This document shows, in pieces, positions 14,057-14,275 of a stretch of DNA of 14,275 nucleotides. The DNA is from Desulfobacteraceae bacterium 4572_19 (GTDB taxonomy: Bacteria; Desulfobacterota; Desulfobacteria; Desulfobacterales; NBLS01). The notes beneath the pieces were generated by a model that saw only the letters and a list, made by a program, of their open reading frames with translations, searched no databases and had not been told where the DNA came from. Position numbers and translations under genes: made by a program. Position 1 is the first letter of the stretch; every line of letters begins with the position of its first letter. The stretch covers positions 4,304-18,578 of the forward strand of contig NBLS01000019.1 in assembly GCA_002084385.1 (NCBI GenBank), read 5' to 3'.

Positions 14057-14275
14057 TCACATACAAGTAAATCTTTTAAGTAAAATATTTTCTATATTAC
14101 GTCTTGAATCAATAACTGATAATACAAAAACTTTCATATCTATTATTTTAAACATAATTCTCCAAGGTGGTACAATCAATTCTCGATACTGCATGATGCC
14201 ATGGTCTCTAAGCTCTGGAACAATACGGCATCTTTCAGGCATAGTATAAAGACTTGATGCTTTTTTTTTAATCTT
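14057..14275 (-). CDS. RelE/ParE-family toxin, 5' end outside the window
   Basis: The frame is open to the window edge and gives about 72 residues ending at TGA 14059-14057. ASSLYTMPERCRIVPELRD, YRELIVPPWRIMFKI and VFVLSVIDSRRNIENILLKR match the C-terminal half of RelE/ParE-like toxins (typical segments FPERGRVVPEL, RELIVxxYRIIYRI and VLAVIHGRRD). Such toxins act on gyrase or ribosome-bound mRNA; the sequence does not say which. An antitoxin gene would be expected just beyond 14275. An internal ATG at 14242 is not a likely start, because the coding similarity continues upstream of it. Confidence 0.75.
   Translation of the reverse strand, partial: KIKKKASSLYTMPERCRIVPELRDHGIMQYRELIVPPWRIMFKIIDMKVFVLSVIDSRRNIENILLKRFTCM

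Overview
The window is AT-rich bacterial chromosome. The best guess at the host is a Desulfobacterota/Desulfobacteraceae-type organism. Three things point there: the long acyl-CoA dehydrogenase, the pairing of a periplasmic substrate-binding protein with a hybrid kinase, and the PP-loop/NFACT-like thiolase. This is a family-resemblance inference and no marker gene proves it.

Layout. Positions 244-4341 (minus strand) hold the classical SRP/ribosome-maturation operon in the order ffh, rpsP, khpA, rimM, trmD, SPOUT methyltransferase. A good sigma70-type promoter lies at 4454-4482. rlmN runs divergently on the plus strand (4509-5537) and meets a PP-loop tRNA-thiolation-like gene (5545-6696, minus) tail to tail. 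A gene-free stretch of 338 bp (6697-7034) carries a palindromic repeat, a separate potential stem-loop and a plus-strand promoter. That promoter drives a likely operon of cheD, a secreted ABC-type substrate-binding protein and a 1037-residue double hybrid histidine kinase (7035-11935). After a palindromic spacer come a converging acyl-CoA dehydrogenase (12068-13753, minus), a second copy of the palindromic repeat, and the C-terminal part of a RelE/ParE-like toxin cut by the window edge.

How the genes work together. The minus-strand operon makes parts used in ribosome assembly, tRNA methylation and co-translational targeting. rlmN and the PP-loop gene would add RNA modifications. The cheD/substrate-binding/kinase group looks like an extracellular-ligand sensing unit: a periplasmic binding protein reports to a membrane kinase, with a chemoreceptor deamidase encoded alongside.

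The most unusual content is not a gene cassette but a dense population of short dispersed repeats and small rearrangements. Three families were found by eye. R1 is about 75 bp with five copies; it overlaps the stop codon of rimM and the predicted start codon of cheD. R2 is a palindrome of about 105 bp with two inverted copies. R3 is a palindrome of about 100 bp with two copies. There is also an exact 56-bp tandem duplication and several micro-duplications inside genes. Two genes show frame-disrupting deletions that leave recognisable family sequence in another frame: rlmN loses its methyl-carrying cysteine, and the acyl-CoA dehydrogenase loses its N-terminus. I found no CRISPR array, tRNA, rRNA, transposase or phage gene.
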